A stretch of DNA of 64,000 nt from Rhizoclosmatium globosum (GCA_002104985.1 MCGO01000029.1:62001-126000); one strand, 5' to 3'; numbered from the stretch's first letter, positions 31,555 through 43,014 are shown. The notes: generated from the sequence alone by a model not told the origin. Program-made: numbers and translations.

Positions 31555-32006
31555 TCAGTCGTATCCTCCGTTTTCCCAGAGGGATTGGTTGTAGTTCTCT
31601 GTCAGTGTAGTATCCTTTCCATATTTGGATTGCCAGTTGCTGAAACCCCCCGTCAGAACATAAATCTCTTGTCCTTCCGCAGCTCCAACTGTTCTCAAAT
31701 AGACGTTGGCTGTCTTTGGGCCTCTCACTTGTGACAGCAGGCAATGGAAGACCAGTCTCTTGGGCACAGAGAGCAAATCGTCGAATGAATGCGGATCAGC
31801 TTGGAGTTCGTGAGCTGGTATGTTGACAGCTCCCTTGATGTTGCTATAGAACGCTAAGGTAAGTTGGTTCTTGGTAACAACACTCTTTACCCTCCAGCAA
31901 AGTCGTTATCACGGACATCAACAACTAGATAGTCCACATTCTGCTTCAGTGTGGGATCCTTAATCCATGAAGCAAGCGTATCAGGGTCAACAGTTTTGGC
32001 ACTCAT
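31555..32006 (-). CDS. Cdc25-like rhodanese-fold phosphatase / arsenate-reductase type (copy 1)
   Basis: MSAKTVDPDTLASWIKDPTL, then VDYLVVDVRDNDFAGG; after an intron near 31905-31855, NIKGAVNIPAHELQADPHSF, KRLVFHCLLSQVRGPKTANV and YVLTGGFSNWQSKYG. HCLLSQVR is a C-x5-R active-site loop on a rhodanese fold, as in the Cdc25 catalytic domain and the yeast proteins Ych1 and Acr2. Possible work: phosphotyrosine hydrolysis or arsenate reduction; the sequence alone cannot choose. About 135 residues is normal for these small enzymes. The copia element lies just past the stop and may now supply the 3' end of the transcript. Confidence 0.85.
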
Positions 32007-32041
32007 TTTTAATCCAAACTAAACATACAACTACGATCTAT

Positions 32042-32526
32042 TCAATCTTCTCTCTTCTTCTCTTCAGTGAAAAGAGCATCCTTTCCGAATTTCTCCTCCC
32101 ATCCAGTGAATCCTCCTTGAAGCACGTACACCTCTTGTCCTTCAGCTGCACCAACTCCCTCCAAATAAGCATTCGCAGCTTTGGACCTCTCACTTGCGAA
32201 AGCTGGCAATGAAAGACAAGTTTCTTGGGTGATGTGAGACGGGATTCAAAGGCTTTGGCATCTTGTTCAATCTGGTCTACAGGAATGTTCTCTGCTCCCT
32301 TGACGTGGCTGTTTCAAGACGGATAAGAGCTGTATGTCAATTGTTAAAGAGTTTACCCTTCAGCGAAATCGGAGTTGCCGCGAACGTCTACAACCAAGAA
32401 GTCCTTCCTCTGGTCCTGTTGGTTGCTTCTCTTGAGTGTCAGTGTAATGGTTCCGTATCACTTTACCTGAATCCAGCCTGCGAGAGTCTCACGATCCAAT
32501 GGCTTTGCTGCAGTTGGGGTACTCAT
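32042..32526 (-). CDS. Cdc25-like rhodanese-fold phosphatase / arsenate-reductase type (copy 2)
   Basis: Tandem paralogue of the previous gene, with only 35 bases between them. MSTPTAAKPLDRETLAGWIQ, DFLVVDVRGNSDFAE, HVKGAENIPVDQIEQDAKAF, KKLVFHCQLSQVRGPKAANA, YVLQGGFTGWEEKFGKDALF. The active loop is HCQLSQVR. Two short introns with GT-AG ends separate the first three blocks. Same fold and likely reaction as copy 1; here Gln follows the catalytic Cys as in many Acr2/Ych1 relatives. A gene-free stretch of 341 bases (32527-32867) to the divergent LRR gene shows nothing I can name. Confidence 0.87.
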
Positions 32527-32867
32527 TTTTGAAATTAAAATTGGAATAGATCACGTCATTTCTCGTGCGGCTTTCTGGTTCAACGTTATTATTGCCGTTA
32601 TGATTGAGTAATTTTTCATACTTAAGGTAAGAATATACTTGTGGTCTTCAAAGTCAGTTTTATTGGTTGAGTATCAACATGACAGGCTTTCGACTGTTTT
32701 GGCTCTTCTAGAGTAGAATCTAACATTGCTTTATTTTACCAGTGCAATTGGCTGGCATCTTAACAGACTCATATTTTATACACTTTTCATGCACCTATTT
32801 CATGAATCAGTGGGTTGGGAGTTTCTCTGGGAGTTTCTGTTTCTCTCAAGTGGCTGAATAAGAGAAC

Positions 32868-34408
32868 ATGAGGGAAACAGTTGTTGTTTACCTTTTAGCC
32901 ATCCTCGCCGCCCAATCCACCGCCTTTGGAATCAATCCAAGAGCATTGACCAATGAAGATCCACTGACTTCAGCGACTGCAACATCAGATACCCCTGCTC
33001 CGGTTCCTGCGAGTGATTGCCAGGTCATCCACCATGTATGGCCAGACTACCTCGCATCATCCAACAGATGCTGTATTGAACCAGAAATCGTCTGCTCTGG
33101 AGATCATGTTGTTCGGATGTAAGCCGTTAACCATCGAGTGCACTCTCATTCTGATCACACTGCCAATCTCTGCCCACAGAGACTTCGTCCCAGGAACACG
33201 AACAGGCCTTCTACCTGACTTTAGCAGCCTCACTCAACTCACTTATATCTATCTGAATGGGAACAATCTCACTGGGACGATCCCTAATTTGCCTCCCAAC
33301 CTTCTATACCTGTGAGTTGATTTGATCCACATAATCGGGGCTTAACATGAAGCAGTAATATCGGAAATAACCTGCTGACGGATGTCATTCCTTTCGACTT
33401 ACCTCCGATGCTTGAAACTTTGTAAGAAGCATCATTTACTGGACACATTTATGACGGCTAACATAAAACATAAGCATTGCTGGACACAATCAACTTTCTG
33501 GCACGATTCCTACCTCGATAAGCAATCTCACCGATCTCATTCTATTTGATGTCAGCTACAACCTTCTTGCGGGAGAAATCCCAAGTCTGCCCTTGCTTAT
33601 GACGGCTGAAGTGGATTTGAGCGATATCGCAGCAAACCTTCGAGGAAATTGTTTTACCAACGCTGCTGCTTTCGATGTTATGAATTCCCCCAATTGCCCA
33701 CGCATATTTGGTGTGGCAAGCTCGACAACCAAAGGCATGTACCCAACAACTACCACAGATAGGCGTTATATTCGTCCAATCAGTAAAACTATGGACACAT
33801 TGACGTTACCACTTGGAACATATACACAAAGGTTGGAAACTACTTCTGAATTATATATCCCAACCACTGAAACTACTGATGGTGTATTGCGTATTGGTTT
33901 TATAACCACAAGTACTAGAACTCAACCACTTCAAACCTTCACACAACGTGCAACAACAAATCTTCAATCTATCGACGATGGTCCGATTGTAATACCTATT
34001 GGGGCAGGATATCCGTCAACCAGAAGCACTGCAACGTCTTCAATCGATTCAGTCACAACAGTGCCTGGTGGCTCAATACCCCATCCGAACCCCCCAGCAC
34101 CTCCCACCGACCCAACCGCAAATCCAGTTGTAATAGCTGGCGGAATAGCAGGCGGACTTGTCGCTTTAATTCTTGTTGCTGTTATGGGAGCCTATCGAAT
34201 ACGGCAAGATTCAACTGACCCAGAAGTTGTTAAAGTGGAATACTTTGAGCCAAAGTACGATCCTTCAGACTCCCCCGACAGCAGTCCTCCGGAATTGGTT
34301 GATATGAAAGCGGAATTCGGTTATGGGGCACAGGATTTACCGACACCGCCGATGGAAAAGGAGGGTGGAAGAAAACCTATGGCTGGACGGATATGGGGAA
34401 CACGTTGA
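32868..34408 (+). CDS. LRR receptor-like membrane protein, family member A
   Basis: Signal peptide (MRETVVVYLLAILAAQSTAF), an LRR-cap-like Cys block (DCQVIHHVWPDYLASSNRCC then VCSGDHVVRM), then leucine-rich repeats of the LxxLxxLxLxxNxLTGxIP type (LTQLTYIYLNGNNLTGTIP; MLETL/IAGHNQLSGTIPT), split by introns near 33120-33179, 33314-33357 and 33423-33473. GNCFTNAAAF ends the LRR domain as in plant LRR proteins. A long Thr/Ser-rich stalk follows, then one membrane helix (VVIAGGIAGGLVALILVAVM) and a short cytosolic tail ending GRKPMAGRIWGTR. No kinase is present. Three relatives (B, C, D) share the helix and tail. Probably a cell-surface sensor or adhesion protein. Confidence 0.85.
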
Positions 34409-34628
34409 ATGCGAAGAGGAACTAAGTTATTGTGGGGAGATTTTCATTTTATGTTGTAAATAGTAAATGTAGTTCTCTAAACTTCATCCAAGATTTGTCT
34501 AACAACAGACGTATAAATGAAACTGAGACAGTACAGGACCATGATAGAAACCCACTATTATTTTGGCACATTGCCTAATATCGATCGTTCTCAGATGCAA
34601 TATTTCGTTTTTATTTATCACACACTCT

Positions 34629-35785
34629 TCATAAATCATTCGACTCTGCTCCTTCATCATCTCCGTCCCCAGATTCCGAGAGGGACTGACCCTGAATGGA
34701 ATATCCACTAACATGATTTAATGTTGACGGAGTAGGTTTCTTTGGAGAAACCGATGTTGTAGTTGAAGAAGACGACGAGGAAGACGCTGCAGCAAGCTGC
34801 CATGCCGGAATGGCAGGTTTCCCGGCTGTGAATTTACCCAAGAAGGCATCGACTGAGTTACTGGAATCGGCGCTTGCATCACCAAACGAGTTTGATCCAT
34901 TCTGCGACAGGGTGCCATTCACTTTTGGTGGAGAAGAAGAGGAAGTGGATTGGTAGGCGAGGGGAGGAGGGATGGGAGAGACGGCAGGCAGAGGAGGGAA
35001 TGCTTTCCGATTCAAGAGTAAATTCTTGAGCGACTTGATTTCGGATTGAAGGTCAGTGATACTCGGGCCTTCTGATGCATTCTTCTTTTCAATGAGGGTT
35101 GGAAGGGAATCTTTCAAGGATTCCAGCTCTTCCCGCAACAAACGAACTTCTTCCGCACTTCGCTCTTGTTCTTGCACACTCGCATCAAGTACGCTTTGGA
35201 GTTTCTCAGTTTGATCTTGGATTTGTTTTGTTGCTGATTCGAGGGCGGATGAGATTGCGGCGATGCTTGAATTTAGTTTCTCCTGTTCCTCCTTGTGTTG
35301 CTGCGAGACGGGCCACGAGAGATTCGGCAGGATGTACGTCTGAGTTTAAGCGAAGTTTAACCTCTGCAACAACAAACAACAAACAAACAACGCACCGTTG
35401 CCAAGTGCCACGCGCCCACACCAAAACCAGCGGCGCCAATCAAAGCAAGAAAGAGATCGCGCCAGTCCCGCGGCTGCTGTTGCTGCTGACTAATCGCACT
35501 CTGAGAAGTCAAAGCCGAAGTCGACGACTGCGCAAGTTCAAGTTGAAGTTGGTTTGGCCGCGGCGGAAGCGACGGTTCAAATGACGCCATCGACGACGAC
35601 GACGACGCCTCTTTCAACGCCGCTTCAATTTCAGCCGAGGTCAGTCCCTTCGATTCGAGAAACGAAATGCGCTTGGCCAGTGGCGCAGATGACACCTTCG
35701 GATCCACGAGGAACTTGACAGCGAGGGCGACGGACTCTGGTCGGATTGTCGAATTGGTTGGTGGCGTTGTTGGTGGTGTGCTCAT
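34629..35785 (-). CDS. PEX14: Peroxin-14 (peroxisomal import docking protein)
   Basis: The N-terminus has AVKFLVDPKVSSAPLAKRIS and FLESKGLTSAEIEAALKEAS, the conserved Pex14 helical domain that binds Pex5 and Pex19. A membrane segment follows (DLFLALIGAAGFGVGAWHLA), then after an intron TYILPNLSWPVSQQHKEEQE and a coiled coil (IAAISSALESATKQIQDQTE, EEVRLLREELESLKDSLPTL). The C-terminus is Ser/Pro-rich and acidic. Together with Pex5 and Pex13 it forms the docking site at the peroxisome membrane. The peroxisomal 2,4-dienoyl-CoA reductase at 52 kb (ends SKL) would be a cargo of this route. Confidence 0.92.
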
Positions 35786-35907
35786 GGGTGTGGTTGTACG
35801 TCAATCCTTGGATTTCCAACAAAGATTATCATTCATATTAGAGGGAACAAAGTAATAATAGCTTAATATGAATATGTCGCCTCTATAACATGATATGCAT
35901 CCATGCA

Positions 35908-37036
35908 TCATACTCTCTTCTTGCTTCGTGGAGTTTCTTCCCGTGTCCAAACAACTCGGCAAGCCAACATATCCCTTATCCTTCCCCATGACCGCACTTT
36001 CCCGTTCGTTTCTGGTGTCACGATATATACTTGATATCCATACCTCTCAGCATCATATAATGCGATGATCTGTGCTTTTATAGATTCCATGAGAAACGAT
36101 CTACAACAAACAACCAAACCTGAAAAGTCAAGTAAACGCCATAGCTTGAAATAATGTGCCAAACAGCATGCATCGGCACGCGACTCCAAAAAGCAGGATT
36201 TTGTACGCATAACACGCGTTCTTGAAGCATCCAAATTACGACAGCAGCAACCAAGAAAGATATTGTTGAGAATATGTATTGCTTGATGAGTGACCCCTGT
36301 GGGTGGATCGCAAAAAAGTCGCGATGAGACGTTTGAGTGGATAGGGCGAGGAAGAGGAGAATAGACCCGAGACTTGCCCCGACAATATCGTCGGCGATAT
36401 TCTTTTCGAGTTGAGAGTCGATGATGACTGAGAAGATATTTTTGAGTGAAAGCGAGTATTATTCAGATCACGCGAAGCACACCCAAGACCCCAACCAAAC
36501 TCTAAATTTTTTACTTACTTGAAAACAAGAGCGCAAAAGTACACGTACAATAAACAAGCGTCGAAGTAAGCTCAAAAAGAAACGACGTCTCCGGCTCCCC
36601 AACACCTCCCTTCTTATTCCCCAACGCCGAATGCGGAAAGAAAATCCGATACAAGACTTGATCCGTAATAGTCGGAAGCACCTAAGCATAAAAATAAAAC
36701 GCCAACGAATAAATACACCTTTGTCTTTTGAAATTGATGACAAATCTGTCAATACCTCACCATCACACCAAGCATAACTTCGCCCCACTGGTCAACCTTC
36801 GACCACCCCCAATACCCTGTGTAATGGTACATGAAGGACCCAGCGCCCACGACACCGAAAACACAGTACATGTGTCGAACAGCTTTGTGCCCGTGATGCG
36901 CGGACGAGAATATCGCGCCAAAGAGGCCGACGGTTACGAGGCTCAGTGACGAGTAGGACGCCCAGTATTCAGGTGGTCCTGTGAGTGCGCTTTCACAGAA
37001 GAGGGATGTTGGTTTGGTGAAATAGGGTGGGAGCAT
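35908..37036 (-). CDS. Alkaline-ceramidase-like membrane protein (CREST superfamily)
   Basis: From the Met at 37036: MLPPYFTKPTSLFCESALTG, then PPEYWASYSSLSLVTVGLFG and GVVGAGSFMYHYTGYWGWSK with VDQWGEVMLG. The S-x3-H followed by D resembles the metal-site core of alkaline ceramidases. Later exons give VLPTITDQVLYRIFFPHSAL, further membrane helices and WSRVPMHAVWHIISSYGVYL, whose two His match the C-terminal His pair of the family. The family hydrolyses ceramides in ER/Golgi membranes; whether this member does is inferred. At least four exons; the exact C-terminal join near 36095 is uncertain (ends about 35908). Confidence 0.68.
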
Positions 37037-37104
37037 TTTTTGGTAGAGTGGGTAGGGGTTTGGTTTTTGACAGTTTTTGTTTTTTCTGTTTCGCAAGCGG
37101 AGTT

Positions 37105-37314
37105 TCAATTCGTGAAGGAAAAGTTGACAAATGTTTCTTGGATGTTTTGGATAGGAATCGGTGGCGGAAACTTTGGGTACTTGGGTTGTGAAAAGGAGTG
37201 CTGTGGTTTATAAATGAGAAGAGGAGGTTTACGAAACAATGGCACTTGCTTTCTATCTTTTAATGTGCTATTAGCTGGCGCACTGGATTTCATCTTCGAT
37301 TTTTTATGGCTCAT
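37105..37314 (-). CDS. Possible small basic protein
   Basis: A 69-codon frame from a true ATG: MSHKKSKMKSSAPANSTLKD, then RKQVPLFRKPPLLIYKPQHS. Strongly basic with no acids in the first third, then Pro-rich. It could be a small ribosomal or mitochondrial protein, or the upstream exon of the ceramidase-like gene. No family recognised; may be chance. Confidence 0.25.
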   Translation of the reverse strand: MSHKKSKMKSSAPANSTLKDRKQVPLFRKPPLLIYKPQHSFSQPKYPKFPPPIPIQNIQETFVNFSFTN

Positions 37315-37540
37315 ATTGGCTATAATAATTTAAACCTCGGAAAAAACGTGTATCTCAGGAAATGTAAGGTAGAAGATATCATAATCTAAAATACTCTTAT
37401 TCAAGGAAGATAGAATATTCGTTTCCCCTGCTGTCGTCAACTGCCACTATCTCGCAAAGGAAACGAAATTTCTGAAATAAGAATTACTATCTCAATCATT
37501 GGAAAATTAATTGGCGGAAAAACAAAAACTCCACTAAAAA

Positions 37541-38298
37541 ATGCCAATCCCACACCAACAATACCTCCCCCTCACATACCCAAACCCACTCCCAGACATC
37601 CCACCAGGCGGCATCTCCCCCCACCCACCAAACCCACTCTCCTTCCCCCCCGAAATCCTCATCCTCCTCACCCTCCTCCACACCTTCTACATAACCCACA
37701 TCCCCCTCCGCACAAAGCTCCTCTCCGCTCTCCTCGCGCTCGCGTTCTCAGTCATCGAGCCGACGTTTTACATGGTTACGAGGGAGGACCCCGTCACGGG
37801 TGCGGTTGATATAGCGTGGGATGCGATTTTGGAGGGACGCATGGGTCGGGATGCGCATACGACTTGGGAGCAGGGGTGGGCGAATCTTGTGTTTTCTGGG
37901 CCGTTCTTTTTGGTGTATTTTTGGGGGTTTGAAGGATTGGGTGGTGGGCGGGGAGGGAGAATGTTCAGGGGAAGGGGAAGGGAAGGAAAGGGGGGAAGAA
38001 GGAGAGTGGCGGTTTGGAGGATGGGATTCGTGTTATTTGGCCGGGGCGGTGGACTTGGGTTCAGTGGAGTCGTGCTATTTGTGCACCGTTGTTGATTTGG
38101 GGGTTGGAAATTGTTGAAGGGTATACTTTAATTGGGATGTATGGGTGGAATCCGGCGTGGATTTATAGCGGAAGAGATGCGTTGTTTTCGGGTACGATTA
38201 AGTTGAGTTACTGGAGGTATTGGTTGCCACTTGGGTTTGTGTTGGAGTTGGTTGGATGGCAGATTCTGTTAAGGGTTGCCAATGTAAAGCGAAAGTGA
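37541..38298 (+). CDS. Multipass membrane protein, hypothetical
   Basis: MPIPHQQYLPLTYPNPLPDI opens a Pro-rich N-terminus. Membrane helices follow: PPEILILLTLLHTFYITHIP, LLSALLALAFSVIEPTFYMV and ANLVFSGPFFLVYFWGFEGL. After a G-rich stretch (about 37955-38005) the frame must shift to reach WRMEDGIRVIWPGRWTWVQW and RAICAPLLIWGLEIVEGYTL, ending LPLGFVLELVGWQILLRVAN. The G-runs there are the likely site of a one-base assembly error. Conserved acidic residues in helices (IEPTFYMV, EIVEG) hint at a transporter or enzyme; not recognised. Confidence 0.5.
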
Positions 38299-38351
38299 AT
38301 ATAAATATTAAATAGTATGTCTCACTGTCCAAAAGTTCTTGAAGACAAAAA

Positions 38352-39914
38352 ATGACGCTCAAAAACTTGATCCAGTTGCCGCCTGAGACACTCTTCAAAG
38401 TCTTTCTGCACACAAACTCTCCAAAATGCTTATTGACTGTGATTCCTCGCGTTTGTAAAACGTTTGCTGAAGTCTTGAGTAAGCGAACCCAGATATTACT
38501 TCGCCTCTCTTATTTTCTCCAGCCCATCGATCCATTCCGATCCTTGCAAACGTCGAAATTATTAGCGAAGAAGACGAAGATGGAGCAAACGGAAACGTTG
38601 TCGCGCTGATACAGTCACCAGAGCGTGCAACGCTATTACCTGTATTCAAACGCGTGAGGGTCGTTGGAAGTGGTGGTACAACCCAAAGCAACACACCAAG
38701 CCATAGTGTCTCAAGAGACCGCGGTTCAGACAACTCAAGCATAGTATACGTAGGAATCGAACGCAGTATCAAGGTTAATTCCCTCTTACGTACCAACGTT
38801 CATTGTTCCAACCAACCCCCGCAAATGATAGGTCCACGTCGGAGCCATCCCAGACCACCCCGAAACCCTCGTCCACTACATTGCCGAACTCCTTCGTCGA
38901 GGAATCAGTTCCCAACAAACCGGATACTGCAAACGCCCCGTCCGCGTCCTCTTTGGAACAGTCCAAGTCGCCGGCCGCCGCGGAAACACATCCGCGCACC
39001 TCCTTGGTAAATTCCTCAGAGAAATGAAGCCAGTCAATATCACGTTGTGGTGGTGGGACTCTGACCTCATTTCGAATTTGCCGGCGACGGCGGCGACGAG
39101 TTTACGGTTACCGAATATGAGGGCGGATGGACATATCCAGGCGCGGGATATCGCGTTGTTGACGGCGGCGTCTGGCGATGCGGCGCAGAGTTTTTTGAAG
39201 CGGTTGGAGTTGTTTCGGCCGATGCCGAGGCAGCCGTGGGGGCTTGAGGCGAGTGCCTTTGCGCCGTTGGCGGCGCTTTTGGGGTTGAGAGAGCTGGTGG
39301 TGCGGAGTGGGCGGTTGATTGGGTCTCATGATACGCTTGTGGGTGCGATTCTTGCGTTGAGGAAGTTGAGGGTGTTGGAGTTGCCGTGGAATATTGATTC
39401 GAGGTTGGGGTCGAGGATTTTGAGGGAGCTGCCGGAGTTGGAGAGTTTGCAGTATCTTCAAGTGACCAGTCCTGATTTCTTTCAGAGTTTGCCGACGCAT
39501 CCGACGCGGATGCCGGTTGGGACTGGTATGATGGCGGGGATGCAGGCAGTGAAGCTCAAATCTTTAGGACTGACATTTATGGAGCCTGATGCGGCGGATG
39601 TGGCTGTGATGGTGGAAGGGATTATTCGATGTCTTCCTGAATTGGAATCGTTGTTTATTCGCATCAACTCTCGTCCAACGAACGACAACGGGCCTGGCCA
39701 TTTCTATGACTTCTTTAGCGTGATTCCGAAAGAAATGTTGAGTCGCTGGTTGAGAAGGATGGAGACTGGATGTCCGAATTTGTGCGATGTTGGATTGGAG
39801 TTGGGTTTGAGAATGTGGGGTAGTCGCAAATCATATGCAGATGAGCTTGTCTTTTCATTTTCGACGTCACGTATGAGGGTGCGGATGTGTTCGCCAGTTG
39901 GTAGAATTGGATAA
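38352..39914 (+). CDS. F-box protein with C-terminal leucine-rich region
   Basis: The start MTLKNLIQLPPETLFKVFLH, followed by SPKCLLTVIPRVCKTFAEVL, is an F-box pattern (LPPE-L...VFxH...V...CK). After an intron the frame AHRSIPILANVEIISEEDED continues, then a middle part whose frame changes several times (38,650-39,020). The C-terminal half (39024-39914) has LRR-like units (LGLRELVVRSGRLIGSHDTL, LRKLRVLELPWNIDSRLGSR, LKSLGLTFMEPDAADVAVMV). F-box proteins bring substrates to SCF ubiquitin ligases; the LRR part would bind the target. The middle splice sites are not resolved. Confidence 0.6.
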
Positions 39915-39971
39915 ATGAGAGGACAAAAGAAAATACAAAGCAACAGATATTTCATTTATAACCGAGCTCTC

Positions 39972-41925
39972 TCACTTTTGGCCATGAAAATTAACTCCAA
40001 TCCACTGCTCAAACTTTTCACAAGCCTCAGTAAGACCACCCTTCAACGCGGAAGAGTCACTGATGACTTCATCACCATGAACAAGAATAACACGCATATC
40101 CAAGTCAACACTATCCTTAGTACCATACTTTGGTCCCTTCGCAATAGCCTCCTCATACTCCTTCTTCTCCTCAGCAACAAGTGCATCAACATCCTGCTCC
40201 AACATTTCAATCCACGCGTCCCCAGAAAGCTCCGACCCAGTCATCTCATGCACAAGGTCCAAGAACATGCGCGAGTTTCCAGGCTGCCAGTAAATGTTCT
40301 TCAAGTCCTTTCCAATCTCAGGGTTGTCAACAAGGTACCCGTACTTCTTGATAAAGTGCTTACGGGTCTGGTGAACGGCCATATCGGCGAGGACGTATCC
40401 GTGGTAGTACGCTGCGGACTCGTCCGTGAGTGGGTGTGGAACTGCGAGGAGGGGGCGACCGCTGAGACCGCCCTGGACTTCGAGTTCGACTTGGTCGGCG
40501 AGTTCGATGAGGGCGGCGACGGTTAGTTTGTCTTCGGGCATTTCGTAGAGGCGTTGTTCGTAGAAGGGGACGGCGAGCATGGCTGTGAGGTCAAAGACTT
40601 TGTATGGGTGGAGGGAACGGATTTCGCGTTCGATCAAGTCCCAGGGCATGACTTTGCCGTCTTTGGAGACGGCGTAGCGGGCGAGCCAGGCGGCGTCGCC
40701 GACGAGGGAGTCGAGGAACATGGACTGGTTTTCGGCGTATGGGATGGAGGTTGGGGCACGTTCTTGGGAGAAGAGTGGGGATGGTTGGGTCACGTTTGCA
40801 AAGTGAGCGGCGTGACCACCTTCGTGCATCAAGGTGACGAGAGCAGTGTGTCCCGAGCCAACTTGACCTGGAGTTGCAAGGGAGGTAAAGTTTGCTTGAG
40901 ATGGAACCCATCCCTTTGTGGTGGAGACCCAAGCTGGTTGTGGCCAGTGGCAGAATCCGTTCGAGTATTTTCCCTTACGGTCGCAGAGGTCCAAGCGCAT
41001 AGTAGCACCAGCATAGGTAATTCCAAGGGCGGCAAATGAACGAGCCCAAGCATTCACAGCAGTTTCGAATGGGAAGTAAGGATCCTGGAGAGCAGAAAGG
41101 TCTCCAGCAAGAGCGAATCCTCTGTTCCAACCCTTCAAAGCATCAGCACCCTTCTCCTTTGCCAAAGTTTCAAGAGCCTTGTTTTGAATATCCTTAGCTC
41201 TTGCAAGAAGCTTCTCCAAGATCGGGAACAAGGTCTTCTTTCCGAAACCTTCAGCGGCCGTCACCTTCATATCGTAGAAGCACTCGAAACCAAGAGATCT
41301 TGCCAGTTTGTTTCTCAGCTTCACGATTTCGACAAACTCCGGAGCAATGAAGGGGCCGATAGAGCGCATGCCGTCCCAGCAGGCCTTCCTGAGAGCCTCG
41401 TTGTCCGAGGTGCGCATGATAGAGCGCAGCTGGACGGAGGAAGCCTCGACAAACACGTTCGAGTCCGGGTGGAAGTAGCCGAGTTTGAAAGCGCGTCTGT
41501 GTTCAGCGAGTTTTGCCTCGAGTCTGTTCAGGTCCTCGCGCATTCGAACCCCGTCGGCGTCTGTGATGATGTAGCACTTGAACGTGCGTTCGAAGATGCG
41601 CAGCGTCTTGGCTTCTTCGACACTCAAATCGGGGCGCTGGAGCAGTGTTTGCACTTTGGAAAGCATTTGCGCATCGCCGAGAAAGGCGTCGAGTTCGTTT
41701 TTGGTGCGTGTGAGTTCGTCTTTTTGGTTTGGTTTGTTGTCAGAAGGTTGTTTGGTTAGAAGGTGGTTGGTTGGTTGGTTGGTTGTCTTCGAAGGGGCAC
41801 CCACCCGAGGAACACCCGGCCAAGTTCATCTTGGTCGCCCAGAAGTTGTCTTCAAAGGCCTTGTGCTTGTGCTCATACGAATTGTTGAAATCCTCAATGA
41901 ACTGGGTGACGCTCGACACTGTCAT
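39972..41925 (-). CDS. M3-family zinc metallopeptidase (oligopeptidase type)
   Basis: A short first exon (41925-41814) gives MTVSSVTQFIEDFNNSYEHK and AFEDNFWATKMNL. The large second exon starts DELTRTKNELDAFLGDAQML. The catalytic motif is TLMHEGGHAAHFANV (HExxH), with the third zinc ligand in SIPYAENQSMFLDSLVGDAA. Full-length M3 blocks follow (YYHGYVLADMAVHQTRKHFI, SGDAWIEMLEQDVDALVAEE). About 640 residues matches M3 enzymes, which cut short peptides in cytosol or mitochondria. No presequence is seen, so cytosolic is more likely. The 1.8-kb exon is unbroken. The intron at about 41813-41705 contains an AACC tandem repeat; its donor phase needs a one-base adjustment. Confidence 0.9.
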
Positions 41926-42006
41926 CTTTTGTTGTTTTTGCGGAACTGCTCGGATGCCCAACTTGAAGATCCGGAAATTTCGAACCAACATTTATCAACC
42001 TTTTAT

Positions 42007-42877
42007 TCAGAGAAGGAAGGGAATGATGGCTTTCCGTGACCTTGGATACGCATCGCCAAACATCTTTCGATACCATCGGTGTTGAGATAGTCCGCGAGGA
42101 ATGAGATTCGCCATTGTGAAGAACAGAAACATGGCGCTATGTTACCAGAAGCGATAGCATACCTTCAAAATTAATTAACAGTCGCGTCATAGAAACCTCA
42201 AAGACGTACCCAGCCCATTCCAGAATCTCACCAAAATAGTTGGCAGCCGAAACATACACAAACATTCCCTTCCTTGGAATGAAATACCTTTGCTTTGGCT
42301 TGTCTCCATCCGCCTTCTGTTGACGAAGTGAAAACAAGTGGTAGTCTGCTGAGACGTTGATCGACATTCCCACAGCAAACACGATAACTCCTATCCAAAA
42401 TTGCCACTCGAATAGTCTTTTCTCATCCGTTAATGCCGCGGCTGTTCCGTTCACGAACCCATTCGCTACATTGAAAACAACAGCCCCGCCAACTGTTATG
42501 AGAAGGGACATCGGAGCCATGCTAGGTGCAAAGTATGTATATATCAGAGAGCGATGCAGGTAGTGGGCTTGCCAGAGAAACAGAAGGAGCAATGCAGGTG
42601 TTGAAGGTGTATCTGTCTGAGCAAAGAACGACAATGGATACACGATCCATGGAATCGATTCGAAAAAGAGCCATCCGGGTTTGCCCGGTACTTTGATAGA
42701 CCATGACCAGTTGTTTGTGTAGAACTTTCCTGTCGCACACTCAGTCTGTTGCGCTTAAACAAGAAACAACTTACCGAATGGGGCTGTGAGGAATAGTGAA
42801 AATATAAAGACAACGGTGCCGTATCCTGCTATGAATAGGATGGTTTGGTCAAACAGATGCTGGGTGTCGGCGTTCAT
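42007..42877 (-). CDS. 3-oxo-5-alpha-steroid 4-dehydrogenase family (SRD5A type)
   Basis: Three or more exons. Exon 1: MNADTQHLFDQTILFIAGYG, then VVFIFSLFLTAPFG. The middle has NNWSWSIKVPGKPGWLFFES, IPWIVYPLSFF, HYLHRSLIYTYFAPSMAPMS and DYHLFSLRQQ. The family signature is YFIPRKGMFVYVSAANYFGE and ILEWAGYVFE. The last exon gives FTMANLIPRGLSQHRWYRKM and YPRSRKAIIPFLL, the conserved C-terminus. These enzymes reduce the 4,5 double bond of 3-oxo-steroids with NADPH in the ER membrane; in fungi the substrate is unclear and could be a sterol intermediate or a polyprenol. Confidence 0.92.
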
Positions 42878-43014
42878 TTATCTCCTTTTTTTACGTTATC
42901 TTATAAGTATGGAAGGGAAAGAAGTAATGCCGATTGTATTCTAAAGCATAATTCTTTCGGTTATAGCAATAAAAAGTTAATCTGCAAAAGACGATTAGCC
43001 ACTGCACAAATTCC

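Noticed and set aside
41705..41813. AACC tandem repeat near the M3 peptidase start as telomere-like DNA
   Set aside because: It is a short run inside an intron between two exons of the same gene and is not a fungal telomere repeat of meaningful length.
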